This document shows, piece after piece, positions 27,311 through 36,843 of a stretch of DNA of 64,000 nucleotides (the first letter of the stretch is position 1; every line of letters begins with the position of its first letter). This DNA comes from CALGFI01 sp963786805 (lineage in GTDB: Bacteria; Actinomycetota; UBA4738; HRBIN12), in contig CAWBAK010000006.1 of assembly GCA_963786805.1 (NCBI GenBank), positions 1-64,000 of the forward strand, in the 5' to 3' direction. A program made the translations under genes and the position numbers. The notes beneath the pieces were generated by a model that was not told where the DNA came from, did not search any database, and saw only the letters and a program-made list of their open reading frames with translations.

Positions 27311-27495
27311 AAGCCGGTCCTCGCCCGCTCGGGAAGATCCGCCGCCGCCTCCCGGAGCGCCGCGAAGACCTCCTTGAAGACCTGCCCGGGGAACCCGGGA
27401 GGCTGGCTGTTCTCCCCGCCCATCGCGCCGCGGACGGCCGACGCCGTGATCTCCACCGACTTCTCGAACAGCACCCAGTCGAACTCTCGAGCCAT
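27307..27495 (-). CDS. Small hypothetical protein (62 aa) downstream of an acyl-CoA dehydrogenase
   Basis: Not recognised. ATG at 27495 with an excellent AGGAGG six nt upstream. Sequence begins MAREFDWVLFEKSVEITASA, then a Gly/Pro-rich stretch GGENSQPPGFPGQVFKEVF and a helical C-terminus ending in DLPERARTGF. No TM segment. It lies 48 bp after the glutaryl-CoA dehydrogenase stop on the same strand and is probably co-transcribed. The strong ribosome-binding site and distinctive amphipathic sequence support a real gene. Confidence 0.65.
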   Translation of the reverse strand: MAREFDWVLFEKSVEITASAVRGAMGGENSQPPGFPGQVFKEVFAALREAAADLPERARTGF

Positions 27496-27543
27496 CCGTT
27501 TCCTCCTACTCGGTCGTTGGCTACTCGGCTTGGCTACTCGCGG

Positions 27544-28713
27544 CTACTCGTATGCGCGAAGGCCGGTCAGCGCCTCGCCGACGATCAACGTGTGGATCTC
27601 GTTCGTCCCTTCGTACGTCAGGACGGACTCGAGGTTGTTCATGTGGCGGATCACCGGGTACTCGAGCGTGATCCCGCTCGCCCCCAGGATCCCGCGGGCC
27701 TCGCGCGCGACCTTGAGCGCCTCGCGGACGTTGTTCATCTTGCCCATGCTGACGTGTTGCGGCAGGAGCGATCCTTCGTCCTTCTTCCGTCCGAGGTGCA
27801 AGGCCAGCAGCATCCCTTTGTTGAGCTCGACGGCCATGTCGGCGAGCTTGCGCTGCGTCAGCTGGAAACCACCGATCGGGCGGCCCCACTGCTCTCGCGT
27901 CTTCGAGTACTCGAGCGCGCTCTCGAAACAGGCGCGCGCGGCACCCATCGCGCCCCACACGATGCCGAACCGCGCTTCGGTCAGACACGCCAGGGGACCC
28001 TTCAACCCTTCGGCGCCGGGCAGCCGCGCGTCGTCGGGAACGCGGACCTCGTCCAGGACGAGCTCGGACGTCACCGACGCGCGAAGCGACAGCTTGCGAT
28101 GGATGTCCTTCGTCGAGAAACCGGCCGTCTCCGTGGGGACGAGGAACCCTCGGATGCCCTCGTCGGTCTTGGCCCAGACGACGGCGACGTCGGCGATCCC
28201 ACCGTTCGTGATCCACGTTTTGGTCCCGTGCAGCACCCACCCGTCGCCGTCGCGCCGGGCCGTGGTGCGCATCCGGCCCGGGTCCGAGCCGACGTCGGGC
28301 TCGGTGAGGCCGAAGCAGCCGATCACCTCACCTCGCGCCATGGCGGGGAGCCACCGCTCCTTCTGCTCATCGCTCCCGAACCGGTGGATCGGGAACATGC
28401 ACAGCGACCCCTGGACCGACACGAACGACCGGAACCCCGAATCCCCCGCCTCGAGCTCCAGGCACGCCAGGCCGTAGGAAACGGCGCTCGCACCGGCACA
28501 CCCGTATCCCTCAAGGTGCATCCCGAGAAGCCCCAGGTCGGCGAGGCCTTTGGCCACCTCACGGGGGAACTCGCCGCGTTCGAACCAATCGGAGATGCCG
28601 GGCAGCACCTGGTCGCCGACGAAGCCCCGGACGGCGTCTCGGATCGCCCGCTCCTCGTCGGACAGCAGCCGATCGACATCGAGGAAGTCGAGCGGATCGG
28701 GAGCGCGGCCCAT
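27544..28713 (-). CDS. gcdH: Glutaryl-CoA dehydrogenase-type acyl-CoA dehydrogenase
   Basis: FAD-dependent oxidation and decarboxylation of glutaryl-CoA to crotonyl-CoA in lysine/tryptophan degradation. 389 residues. Typical GCDH features: GCAGASAVSYGLACLELE, SFVSVQGSLCMFPI, CFGLTEPDVGSDPGRMRT (FAD site), TKTWITNGG, CLTEARFGIVWGAMGAA, REQWGRPIGGFQLTQ and the catalytic Glu within LTYEGTNEIHTLIVGEALTG. These segments are shared by GCDH but not by short-chain ACADs. No lysine pathway genes adjoin. Divergent from the MBOAT gene about 100 bp away; TAGCCT at about 28731 may be its promoter core. Confidence 0.88.
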   Translation of the reverse strand: MGRAPDPLDFLDVDRLLSDEERAIRDAVRGFVGDQVLPGISDWFERGEFPREVAKGLADLGLLGMHLEGYGCAGASAVSYGLACLELEAGDSGFRSFVSVQGSLCMFPIHRFGSDEQKERWLPAMARGEVIGCFGLTEPDVGSDPGRMRTTARRDGDGWVLHGTKTWITNGGIADVAVVWAKTDEGIRGFLVPTETAGFSTKDIHRKLSLRASVTSELVLDEVRVPDDARLPGAEGLKGPLACLTEARFGIVWGAMGAARACFESALEYSKTREQWGRPIGGFQLTQRKLADMAVELNKGMLLALHLGRKKDEGSLLPQHVSMGKMNNVREALKVAREARGILGASGITLEYPVIRHMNNLESVLTYEGTNEIHTLIVGEALTGLRAYE

Positions 28714-28813
28714 AACGGTCCGCTAGCCTAGCGCCAGAGAAGAAACCCCATGGCCGTCAGGTCCGTCTGGTGGATGACCCCACATCTCGCGGACGGAGCA
28801 GGAACGAAGAGCG

Positions 28814-30241
28814 ATGCTGTTCCCGACCACGGATTTCGCCATCTTCTTCGCGGTCGTGTTCGCGCTGCACTGGGCGCTGAACCCGTACCGGCGCGCGTGG
28901 AAGTGGTTCATCCTCGCCGCGAGCTACGCCTTCTACGCGTGGTGGGACTGGCGTCTCGTGTCCCTCCTCGTGCTGGTGAGCGCCACGGCGTGCCTCGGCG
29001 CGATCTGGGTGGAGCGCGAGGACGACGAACGCAAACGCCGGCACCGGACGACGCTCGCGGTGATCGCGCTCCTGCTCCCGCTCGGATGGTTCAAGTACTA
29101 CGGGTTCTTCGCCTTCAGCCTCACGAACGCGTTCGAAGGGATCGGCATCTCGGCTCCGCTCCCGCTGTTGCAGGTCGTGCTTCCGATCGGGATCTCGTTC
29201 TACACGTTCATGGCGATCAGCTATGTCGTCGACGTCTCGCGGCTCGAGATCGTCCCGGCCCCATGGCTCGACGTGTTCGTGTACCTCGCGTTCTTCCCTC
29301 ACCTGGTGGCGGGTCCCATCGTGCGGGGGGACGAGCTCCTTCCGCAGATCCGCCGGCCTCGCGACTCCGGCGGGATCGACGTCTCGCGTGCCGCCTATCT
29401 GATCTTCGGCGGACTGTTCAAGAAGATCGTCGTGTCGACCTTCCTCGCGACCCAGCTCGTGGATCCCGTGTTCGGAGCGCCGGGCGCGCATTCGGCGCTC
29501 GAGACGCTCGTCGCGATCTACGCGTACGCGATCGTCATCTACACGGACTTCAGCGCGTACAGCGACATCGCGATCGGCGTGGCCCTGTTGCTGGGCTTCG
29601 AGTTCCCGAAGAACTTCGACCGGCCGTATTCGGCCACCTCACTCCGCGACTTCTGGCGGCGATGGCACATCACGTTGTCGCGGTGGCTGCGGGACTACGT
29701 GTACATCCCGCTCGGCGGGAGCCGGCGCGGCGAGGTCGGCATCGCGGTGAGCGTGATGGTGACGATGCTCGTCGGCGGTCTGTGGCATGGGGCCGGGTGG
29801 ACCTTCGTCGCCTGGGGCGGCCTGCACGGTCTCGGGCAGGTCATCGGACGGTGGCGCCGGCGCTCGCGCGTCGAACGCGGACTGCCGGGCGATCCGGTTT
29901 CGCCGGCCGCGATCATGCGTGCGCGCATCCTCACGTTCCACCTCGTGTGTCTGGGATGGGTGTTCTTCCGGGCGGAGTCGCTCGGCTCGGCGTTCGACGT
30001 CCTCGGCCGGCTCGCGACGGGATGGGGTGAGGAGGCACCGCTGGTCACCCCGCTGGTCGTGCTCGCGATCGGCGGCATGCTGCTCTTGCAGAACCTGCCG
30101 AGGACTCCGGCCGTACGTCTGCAGCTCGTCTTCTCGCGCGCGGGGCCCGTCCTGCAGGGTGCCGCGTTCGCGATCGTCCTGTTCGTCATCACGGCCGTCG
30201 GCCCGTCGGGCGTGGCGCCGTTCATCTACTTCCGGTTCTGA
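28814..30241 (+). CDS. MBOAT-family O-acyltransferase (AlgI-like)
   Basis: 475 residues, about eleven TM helices. N-terminus MLFPTTDFAIFFAVVFALHW is typical of AlgI/DltB-type MBOATs. The active-site His lies in VGGLWHGAGWTFVAWGGLHG (about residues 318-337), preceded by FWRRWHITLSRWLRDYVYIP, the other family signature. These proteins hand acyl groups from a cytoplasmic donor across the membrane to a partner acyltransferase that modifies extracellular polysaccharide. The SGNH protein 2 bp downstream is the obvious partner. Confidence 0.93.
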   Translation: MLFPTTDFAIFFAVVFALHWALNPYRRAWKWFILAASYAFYAWWDWRLVSLLVLVSATACLGAIWVEREDDERKRRHRTTLAVIALLLPLGWFKYYGFFAFSLTNAFEGIGISAPLPLLQVVLPIGISFYTFMAISYVVDVSRLEIVPAPWLDVFVYLAFFPHLVAGPIVRGDELLPQIRRPRDSGGIDVSRAAYLIFGGLFKKIVVSTFLATQLVDPVFGAPGAHSALETLVAIYAYAIVIYTDFSAYSDIAIGVALLLGFEFPKNFDRPYSATSLRDFWRRWHITLSRWLRDYVYIPLGGSRRGEVGIAVSVMVTMLVGGLWHGAGWTFVAWGGLHGLGQVIGRWRRRSRVERGLPGDPVSPAAIMRARILTFHLVCLGWVFFRAESLGSAFDVLGRLATGWGEEAPLVTPLVVLAIGGMLLLQNLPRTPAVRLQLVFSRAGPVLQGAAFAIVLFVITAVGPSGVAPFIYFRF

Positions 30242-30243
30242 CG

Positions 30244-31413
30244 ATGGCCCAGACGCTGCTCTCGCCGCTGCCCTCGCTGAACGATCCCGAGCCACAGCCG
30301 GTCGCACCCGCTCCGGGCCGGCGTACCATGACCGCTCCCCGAGCCCTTCTCACGATGGTCGTGTGCCTCGTCACGTGGGGGCTCCTGTTCAGTCCCGTGC
30401 TCGAACGCACCGCGGAGAGCGGGCCCATCGGCGCGAGAAGGACGGCGGCGCTCGCCGTCCTACGCCCGCTCGCCGCGATCTCGAACGCGCTCTCGGTCGG
30501 CCGAACCACCGATGCGGTGATGCGCGCCCTCGGACGCGATCCCGACGCCCCCGCCGGCGGAGAGCTGGTGTTGCCGGACTTCGATCTGCCGCCACTCCCT
30601 TCGCTGCAGCCGGAGCCGTCGCCGCCACCGCCGCCGAGCCCCGAAGCCGAGACGCATTCGGGCGCTCCGTCCCCGAGCCATGACGGTTCGAACCGTCCCT
30701 CGCCGTCGCCGGATCCCGAACCCGCGCCGGACCAGATCCGAAACCCGACCGAGGACGACAAGCTGCGCGTGGCCGTCGTCGGCGACTCCCTCTCGCAAGG
30801 CCTCGGCCCCGCGGTCGCGCGGCTGTTCGACGCGGACGTGAGCCGGGTGCTCCCGCTCGGACGGCAGTCGACGGGCCTCGCGCGGCAGGACTACTTCAAC
30901 TGGCGCGCGGGGATGCGCAAGATCGTCACCGAGTTCCGGCCGGATCTCGTGTTCGTCATGCTCGGGTCCAACGACGACCAGGCGCAGATCACCGCGGAGG
31001 GAGACGCGGTCCGCCTCGGGAGCACCGCCTGGGTCCAGGGCTACCGCGAGCGCGCGACGGAGTTCCTCGAGGAGGCGACCTCTGCGGGAACACGCGTCGT
31101 CTGGGTCGGCATCCCGGTCGTGGCCGAGCGGCAACGCTGGGAGTTCTACCGGCGCGTGAACGACATCTACGAGGACGTCGCCCTCGACGCCGGCCCGCTC
31201 GCCACCTATGTGGACGCCTGGCGGCTCTTCCAAGGGCGAGACGGCGGCTACACGGCGTACCTTCGGAACGATCGCGGCGACCTCCAGCAGATGCGCGCCG
31301 GAGACGGGCTCCACTTCACCCCCACGGGCTACGGCTACCTCGGCCGCTCCGCGATCCAGGCGGCGGCCGAGGCCTTCGGCCTCCCGCAGAAGGCGGTCGT
31401 GTTCCGGATCTGA
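30244..31413 (+). CDS. Membrane-anchored SGNH/GDSL hydrolase-fold protein (DUF459-like), partner of the MBOAT
   Basis: 389 residues. One TM helix (about 36-54, MVVCLVTWGLLFSPVL), then a Pro/Ser-rich extracytoplasmic linker (about 105-160) and the SGNH domain: block I VVGDSLSQGLG (catalytic Ser, about 180), block III VMLGSNDDQ, and C-terminal Asp-His in GDGLHFTPTGYGYL. The order MBOAT then SGNH, 2 bp apart, matches AlgI/AlgX-type or PatA/PatB-type O-acylation pairs, in which the SGNH protein transfers the acyl group to a sugar. The acceptor is unknown, and no polysaccharide biosynthesis genes are adjacent. Confidence 0.88.
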   Translation: MAQTLLSPLPSLNDPEPQPVAPAPGRRTMTAPRALLTMVVCLVTWGLLFSPVLERTAESGPIGARRTAALAVLRPLAAISNALSVGRTTDAVMRALGRDPDAPAGGELVLPDFDLPPLPSLQPEPSPPPPPSPEAETHSGAPSPSHDGSNRPSPSPDPEPAPDQIRNPTEDDKLRVAVVGDSLSQGLGPAVARLFDADVSRVLPLGRQSTGLARQDYFNWRAGMRKIVTEFRPDLVFVMLGSNDDQAQITAEGDAVRLGSTAWVQGYRERATEFLEEATSAGTRVVWVGIPVVAERQRWEFYRRVNDIYEDVALDAGPLATYVDAWRLFQGRDGGYTAYLRNDRGDLQQMRAGDGLHFTPTGYGYLGRSAIQAAAEAFGLPQKAVVFRI

Positions 31414-31506
31414 AGTTCGAGCTCGCCGCTTGTCGAAAGACCGGGACGCCCATTCGTCGTTAGGGTGACGGCGATCGGTGGGATCGTCCGCGCGGAAGGG
31501 GGAACC

Positions 31507-31854
31507 ATGAAGTTCGCGCTCCTGATCTATGGCGACGAGAAGGCCTGGGAGAACGCGTCGGAGGCCGAGCAGGCGAAGATGTATGCGGGGCACGAGGCGT
31601 TCGGCAAGTGGCTCGCGGAGACCGGGTGGGCACGCGGCGGCGAAGAGCTGCACTCGGCCCAGCAGGCGAAGACGGTCCGGACCGACGAGGGCGGAAGCGT
31701 CGTCGCCGACGGTCCCTTCGCCGAAACCAAGGAGCAGCTGGGCGGGATCTACCTGATCGAGTGCGACACGCTCGACCAGGCGGTGGACGCCGCCAAGCGC
31801 ATCCCGGCCACGACCGTCGAGGTCCGCCCCATCGTCGGCGAGAACGACCACTGA
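31507..31854 (+). CDS. DGPF/YCII-related protein 1
   Basis: 115 residues from an ATG at 31507 with GGAAGGGGGA upstream. Begins MKFALLIYGDE and contains the DGPF-family motif VADGPFAETKEQLGGIYLIE with ...TVEVRPI at the C-terminus. YCII-like ferredoxin-fold proteins of this type are consistently found next to ECF42-group sigma factors, as here. Their biochemical role is not known. The stop overlaps the next start by one base (TGATG). Confidence 0.9.
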   Translation: MKFALLIYGDEKAWENASEAEQAKMYAGHEAFGKWLAETGWARGGEELHSAQQAKTVRTDEGGSVVADGPFAETKEQLGGIYLIECDTLDQAVDAAKRIPATTVEVRPIVGENDH

Positions 31855-32213
31855 TGCGATACCTGGTGTTGATCTACGGGGAGGAAACGGATCGCCCCGA
31901 CATGTCGCCGGAAGAACAAGCGGCGGAGTTCAAGCGCTGGGACGACTACACGGCGTGGCTGCACGAGCGGGGATGGCACCTCGGCGGCGAGGCACTGCAG
32001 CCGACGTCGACGGCGACGACGGTTCGGGAGAAGGACGGCAAGACCATCACGTCGGACGGACCGTTCACCGAGACGAAGGAACAGCTCGGCGGCTACTACC
32101 TGCTCCAGTGCGACAACCTCGATCAGGCGATCGAAGCCGCGTCGAAGATCCCCAGCGTGAGCCGCGGGTCGGTCGAGGTCCGCCCGATCATGGAGTTCGA
32201 GGCGCCGTCGTAG
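31854..32213 (+). CDS. DGPF/YCII-related protein 2
   Basis: 119 residues, paralogue of the preceding gene: MRYLVLIYGEE, TSDGPFTETKEQLGGYYLLQ, SVEVRPIME. ATG at 31854 is coupled to the upstream stop. The two tandem copies plus the sigma factor that starts within a few bases of this stop look like one transcript. Confidence 0.9.
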   Translation: MRYLVLIYGEETDRPDMSPEEQAAEFKRWDDYTAWLHERGWHLGGEALQPTSTATTVREKDGKTITSDGPFTETKEQLGGYYLLQCDNLDQAIEAASKIPSVSRGSVEVRPIMEFEAPS

Positions 32214-32219
32214 GAGCGG

Positions 32220-33445
32220 ATGCGCGCGAGGTCGTCGACCGCCTGTTCCGGCAGGAGCAGGGTCGAGCGGTCGCGACCCTGATCCGGATCCTCGGCGACT
32301 TCGACCTGGCGGAGGACGCCGTCCAAGAGGCGTTCGCCGAGGCGCTCCGCACCTGGCCGGGTCGCGGTGTGCCGAGGAACCCCGGCGCGTGGATCACGAC
32401 GACGGCTCGCAACCGCGCGATCGACCGCCTCCGACGCCAGCGCGCGCTCGCCGAGCGGACCGACGCGCTCACGCGGCTCGCCGAGCTCGAGGCGCTCGAA
32501 GGAGATGAAAGCGACGTGAGCGGGATCCCCGACGACCGCCTCCGACTGATCTTCACGTGCTGTCATCCCGCACTCGCGCTCGAGGCGCGCGTCGCGCTCA
32601 CGTTGAAGACGCTCGGCGGCCTGTCGACGGGCGAGATCGCCCGCGCCTTCCTCGTCGGAGAGCCGGCGATGGCCCAACGCATCGTCCGGGCGAAACGCAA
32701 GATCCGCGACGCGGCGATCCCGTACCGCGTCCCGCCGCTCGAGCTCCTGCCCGAACGTCTGCCCGGCGTCCTCGCGGTCCTGTACCTCGTGTTCAACGAG
32801 GGATACTCGGCGACGTCGGGAGCGCTCGTCCGCGTCGATCTCGGCGACGAGGCGATCCGGCTCGCCCGGGTGCTGCACGCACTGATGCCCGAACCCGAGG
32901 TCACCGGTCTCGTCGCGCTGATGCTGCTGCAGCATTCGCGCCGCGAGGCGCGCGTATCTGCCGATGGCGCGCTCGTGCTGCTCGAGGACCAGGACCGGTC
33001 CCGATGGGATCACCCGATGATCGACGAGGGCCTTTCCCTGATCGTCGCGGCGCAGGCGGCCGACCGTCCCGGCCCCTACCAGGTGCAGGCCGCCATCGCG
33101 GCCGAGCACGCTCGGTCGCCGCGGCCAGAGGACACGGACTGGCCGGAGATCGCTGCGCTCTACGGGCTGCTCGAACGGATGACTCCCTCACCCGTGGTCG
33201 AGCTCAACCGCGCCGTCGCGATCGCGATGGCCGACGGACCCGATCGCGGGCTGTCCCTGGTCGACGCCCTCGCGGACGAGCTCGACGGCTATCACCTGTT
33301 CCACTCGGCGCGCGCGGATCTGCTGCGCCGGCTCGATCGGCGCGACGAATCCGCAGCCGCGTACCGGCGAGCGCTCGAGCTGGCCTCGAACGAGACCGAA
33401 CGCGCCTTCCTCGAGCGCCGGCTCGCCGAGGTCAGCGCTCCTTGA
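32220..33445 (+). CDS. ECF RNA polymerase sigma factor with C-terminal DUF6596/TPR-like domain (ECF42-type)
   Basis: About 408 residues. Sigma2: LFRQEQGRAVATLIRILGDF, DLAEDAVQEAFAEALRTWP, NPGAWITTTARNRAIDRLRR. Sigma4: LTLKTLGGLSTGEIARAFLV, AMAQRIVRAKRKIRDAAIP. The remaining ~230 residues are the all-helical extension of ECF42 factors (LYLVFNEGYSA, PYQVQAAIAAEHARSP, PSPVVELNRAVAIAMADGP). No ATG, GTG or TTG is in frame at the natural N-terminus; an ATG at 32220 with AGGAG just upstream is one frame off, so a one-base error is likely there. The DGPF proteins upstream are its standard partners. No anti-sigma factor is seen. Confidence 0.88.
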
Positions 33446-33922
33446 CGAGATAGGTCATCGGCGAGCCGACGGGGAGCGGGCCGTCGTCGCCCGCGAGCGT
33501 CGTGCTCGAGATGAACGGCCCGTGCGCGTGCCGGTAGCCAAGGGCCTCGATACAACCGCCGGGCGGGCTCGGCCTCCGCGGAGATCGACACCGCGAGGCC
33601 GACGCGGGACATCCCGTTCGCGCTCGCGGCGTCCTCGAGCGACCGCATGATCGCGCGCGCCACACCCGCACGGCGGCGCTCGGGGACGACGAACACGTCC
33701 CGGACCTCCGCGCAGCGCTCTCGAGTCGCCGAGTCCGAGTACTCCTCGTGCTCGGGGAAGAGGACCATCCCTCGGCCAACGGGAACGTCGCCGTCCCACG
33801 CGACGACCTGCGCCAGCTGGATCCGTACCTGCGCGGCGAGTCGCCGACGCGTACTCGTCGCGGTTCCAGACCGGGAGCGAACGGTTCAGCTCGTCGAGGT
33901 CGCCGGCCTCGAGCGCCCGCAC
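33432..33922 (-). CDS. GNAT-family N-acetyltransferase, two frame breaks
   Basis: Starts at a GTG at 33922 (VRALEAGDLDELNRSLPVWN). Pieces in three frames assemble one GNAT domain: N-terminus to about 33840, then QVVAWDGDVPVGRGMVLFPEHEEYSDSATR (given in part), the acetyl-CoA loop VRDVFVVPERRRAGVARAIM with the R/Q-x-x-G/A-x-A signature, and after a break near 33555 EALGYRHAHGPFISSTT. About 160 residues. Substrate unknown. It follows the TrpB2 gene by 10 bp on the same strand and converges with the sigma factor, overlapping by 14 bp. Confidence 0.8.
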
Positions 33923-33932
33923 CTCGATGTGT

Positions 33933-35313
33933 TCAGCCGATCGGCACCTCCGGCAGGCGGGCGAGCGCGGCCTCCTCGGCCGCGGGATCGAACTCGACCT
34001 CGGGCAGACGGCCGTTCAGGTAGTCGTCGTACGCCTGCATGTCGAAGTGCCCGTGGCCCGAGAACCCGATCAGGATGACGCGCTCCTCTCCGGCCTCGCG
34101 CGCTGCGATCGCTTCCTTCACGGCTCCGCGGATCGCGTGCGCCGTCTCGGGCGCCGGGATGATCCCCTGGGTCTTCGCGAACAGCACGGCGGCCTCGAAC
34201 ACGTCGTTCTGCGTGTAGGCCTCCGCCTCCATGTGCCCGTGCTTCACCAGGAGCGACAGCGACGGCGAGTCCCCGTGGTACCGGAGCCCGCCGGCGTGCA
34301 CCGGAGCCGGGACGAAGTCGTGGCCGAGCGTGTACATCGGCAGCAGCGGCGTCATCCCGGCCGTGTCGCCGAAGTCGTACGCGAACCGTGCCCTTCGTGA
34401 GCGTCGGGCAGGCCGCCGGCTCGGTGGCGAGGAACCGCATGTCGGGCGTGACCCCGCGCAGGCGATCGGCCATGAACGGGTACGCGAGCCCTCCGTAGTT
34501 CGAGCCGCCGCCGACGCAGCCGACCACGACGTCCGGAACGTCGCCGGCGAGCTCCATCTGCGCCTTGGCCTCGAGACCGACCACCGTCTGGTGCAGGAGC
34601 ACGTGGTTCAGGCACGAGCCGATCGAGTAGTTCGTGTCGCCGTTCGTCGCGGCGATCTCGATCGCCTCGCTGATCGCGATACCGAGCGAGCCGGTCGAGT
34701 CCGGCGTCTCCTCGAGGATCTTCTTCCCGGCCTCGGTCGTGGAGGTCGGCGAGGGCCGGACCTCGGCGCCGAACGTCTCCATGAAGATCCGGCGATACGG
34801 CTTCTGCTCGTACGAGGCCTTCACCATGAACACGAGACACTCGAGGTCGAAGAAGCTGCACGCCATCGAGAGCGACGAGCCCCACTGGCCGGCCCCGGTC
34901 TCCGTCGACAGGCGGCGAACACCCGCCTGTTTGTTGTAGAAGGCCTGCGCCACCGCCGTGTTCGGCTTGTGCGACCCCGCCGGCGAGACACCCTCGTACT
35001 TGAAGTAGATCCGAGCGGGAGTGTCGAGGGCACGTTCCAGGCGATCGGCGCGGAACAGCGGGGACGGCCGCCAGATCCGGTAGACGTCGAGCACCTCACC
35101 GGGGACGTCGATCCACTCCTCGGTCGACACCTCCTGCATGATGAGCGGCTCGGGGAACAGCGGGGCCAGCAGATCCGGAGTGACGGGCTCCTTCGTCCCC
35201 GGGTGCAGCGGTGGAAGGAGCGGGATCCCTGCCTGGGCCATCACGGGGAGCAGGTTCTGCCACGCGGCGGGGATCTGATCCTGCGCAAGGTCGAAGCGCG
35301 TACGCTCGCTCAC
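33933..35313 (-). CDS. Tryptophan synthase beta-like protein, TrpB2 type (one frame break)
   Basis: PLP enzyme condensing indole with serine; the TrpB2 class often occurs apart from trpA, as here. GTG at 35313 after GGAGGACGAC. PLP-lysine segment PAGSHKPNTAVAQAFYN (about residues 112-128), ETGAGQWGSSLSMAC, the glycine loop CVGGGSNYGGLAYPF and C-terminal GFSGHGHFDM. A surplus base near 34388 breaks the frame between TLTKGT and FAYDFGDTAGMTPLLPM. About 459 residues repaired, normal for TrpB2. No other trp genes are in the window. Confidence 0.92.
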
Positions 35314-35364
35314 GTCGTCCTCCTGGGTCGGGGAAGGGGGGCGAAGCCTAGCGGACCGAGGGGC

Positions 35365-36843
35365 TCAGCGCGGCGCCTCCGGGATCCGGAACATCCCGCT
35401 CTGGTAGTCGTGGACGTCGTCCTCGCCGCTGATGTGCCATTTCCTCGGGGCGGTCAGCGCGTCGGCCTCCGGCGGACCCCAGGTCCCGGGCTCGTAGAAC
35501 GTGATCGGCGGAGGGTTCTCCAGCAACGGCTGGAGGATCTCCCACGCGCGTTCGACGCCGTCCTGGCGGATGAACAGCGAGTGGTCCCCCTCCATCGCCT
35601 CGAGGATCAAGAGCTCGTAGGCATCGGCGATCTCGGCCTGCGCGAAGTCCTCGGCGTAGTCGAACTCCATCGTCACACGCCCGAGCTTCATCCCCGGCCC
35701 CGGTTGTTTCGCGTTGAAGGCGATGCTGATGCCCTCGTTCGGCTGGATCCGGATCGTCAGGTGGTCGCGCTTGGAGAGCTCCACGTCGGTTCCCTTGAAC
35801 ACGTTGAAGGGGACCTTCCGGAACTTGAGCGTGATCTCGCTCACCTTCTCCTTCAACGCCTTGCCGGTCCGCAGATAGAACGGGACGCCGGCCCAGCGCC
35901 AGTTGTCGACCTGTAGCTCCATCGCGGAGAACGTCTCGACGGTCGACTCGTCGGAGACGCCCGGCTCCTGCCGATACCCGCGGTACTGACCCCGCACGAC
36001 CTTCCTCGGGTCGCACACCTGCGTGGCGCGCAAAGCCTTCACCGTCTCGTCGCGGAGGCGCTCGGGCTCGAAGGAGACGGGCGGTTCCATCGCGATGAAG
36101 GTCATCGTCTGGAACAGATGCGTCGAGATCATGTCGCGGATGTTGCCGGTCTGCTCGTAGAAGGCGCCGCGGCCCTCGATCCCGATCTTCTCCGCGACGG
36201 TGATCTGCACGTGGTCGATGTACCTCCGGTTCCAGATCGGTTCGAACATCCCGTTCGCGAACCGGAATGCCAGGATGTTCTGGACGGTCTCTTTGCCGAG
36301 GTAGTGGTCGATCCTGAAAACCTGCGTCTCGTCGAACACCTCGTGGATCGTCGCGTTCAGCTCCTGCGCGCTGTGCAGATCGCGCCCGAACGGCTTCTCG
36401 ATCACGATCTTCGCGTTCTTGTTCAGTCCCACCTCGCCGAGGCGGCGGACGATGTCGGGATAGGCGGCCGGGGGCGTGGCCGCGTAGAAGAAGCGGCGCC
36501 CCTGCGTCACGTGCTCCTCGTCCAACCGCTCCAGGTGCTCGGCCAGTCCCTTCATCGCGTAGGGCTGCGAGAAGTCGCCGGGGAGGTACGAGAGGTGACG
36601 GGCGAAGTCGACCCAGACCTGTCCTTCGGGAGCGTGTCGCGAGTACTGCTTGATGTGTTCGTGGGCGTCCGCGACGAACTCCTCGTCGGACATCTCGGTC
36701 CGCGAGTAGCCGACGATCGCGAACCCCTTCGGCATCCGACCGCGCACGAAGAGGTTGTAGAAGGCGGGCAGCAGCTTGCGTTTGGTGAGGTCGCCGGAGG
36801 CCCCGAAGATCACGATCGCCTGCGGCTGGATCTCCTGCGGCAT
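35365..36843 (-). CDS. zwf: Glucose-6-phosphate 1-dehydrogenase
   Basis: First step of the oxidative pentose phosphate pathway, NADP(+) reduction. 492 residues from the ATG at 36843 (MPQEIQPQAIVIFGASGDLT), which overlaps the stop of the Rieske-like gene by one base. The longer upstream frame only reads through the 12-bp repeats and is spurious. Nucleotide-binding GASGDLTKRKLLPAFYNL (about 14-31), VIEKPFGRDL and the catalytic RIDHYLGKETVQN are intact. Normal length. Usual partners tal/pgl/opcA are not adjacent. Confidence 0.96.
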   Translation of the reverse strand: MPQEIQPQAIVIFGASGDLTKRKLLPAFYNLFVRGRMPKGFAIVGYSRTEMSDEEFVADAHEHIKQYSRHAPEGQVWVDFARHLSYLPGDFSQPYAMKGLAEHLERLDEEHVTQGRRFFYAATPPAAYPDIVRRLGEVGLNKNAKIVIEKPFGRDLHSAQELNATIHEVFDETQVFRIDHYLGKETVQNILAFRFANGMFEPIWNRRYIDHVQITVAEKIGIEGRGAFYEQTGNIRDMISTHLFQTMTFIAMEPPVSFEPERLRDETVKALRATQVCDPRKVVRGQYRGYRQEPGVSDESTVETFSAMELQVDNWRWAGVPFYLRTGKALKEKVSEITLKFRKVPFNVFKGTDVELSKRDHLTIRIQPNEGISIAFNAKQPGPGMKLGRVTMEFDYAEDFAQAEIADAYELLILEAMEGDHSLFIRQDGVERAWEILQPLLENPPPITFYEPGTWGPPEADALTAPRKWHISGEDDVHDYQSGMFRIPEAPR

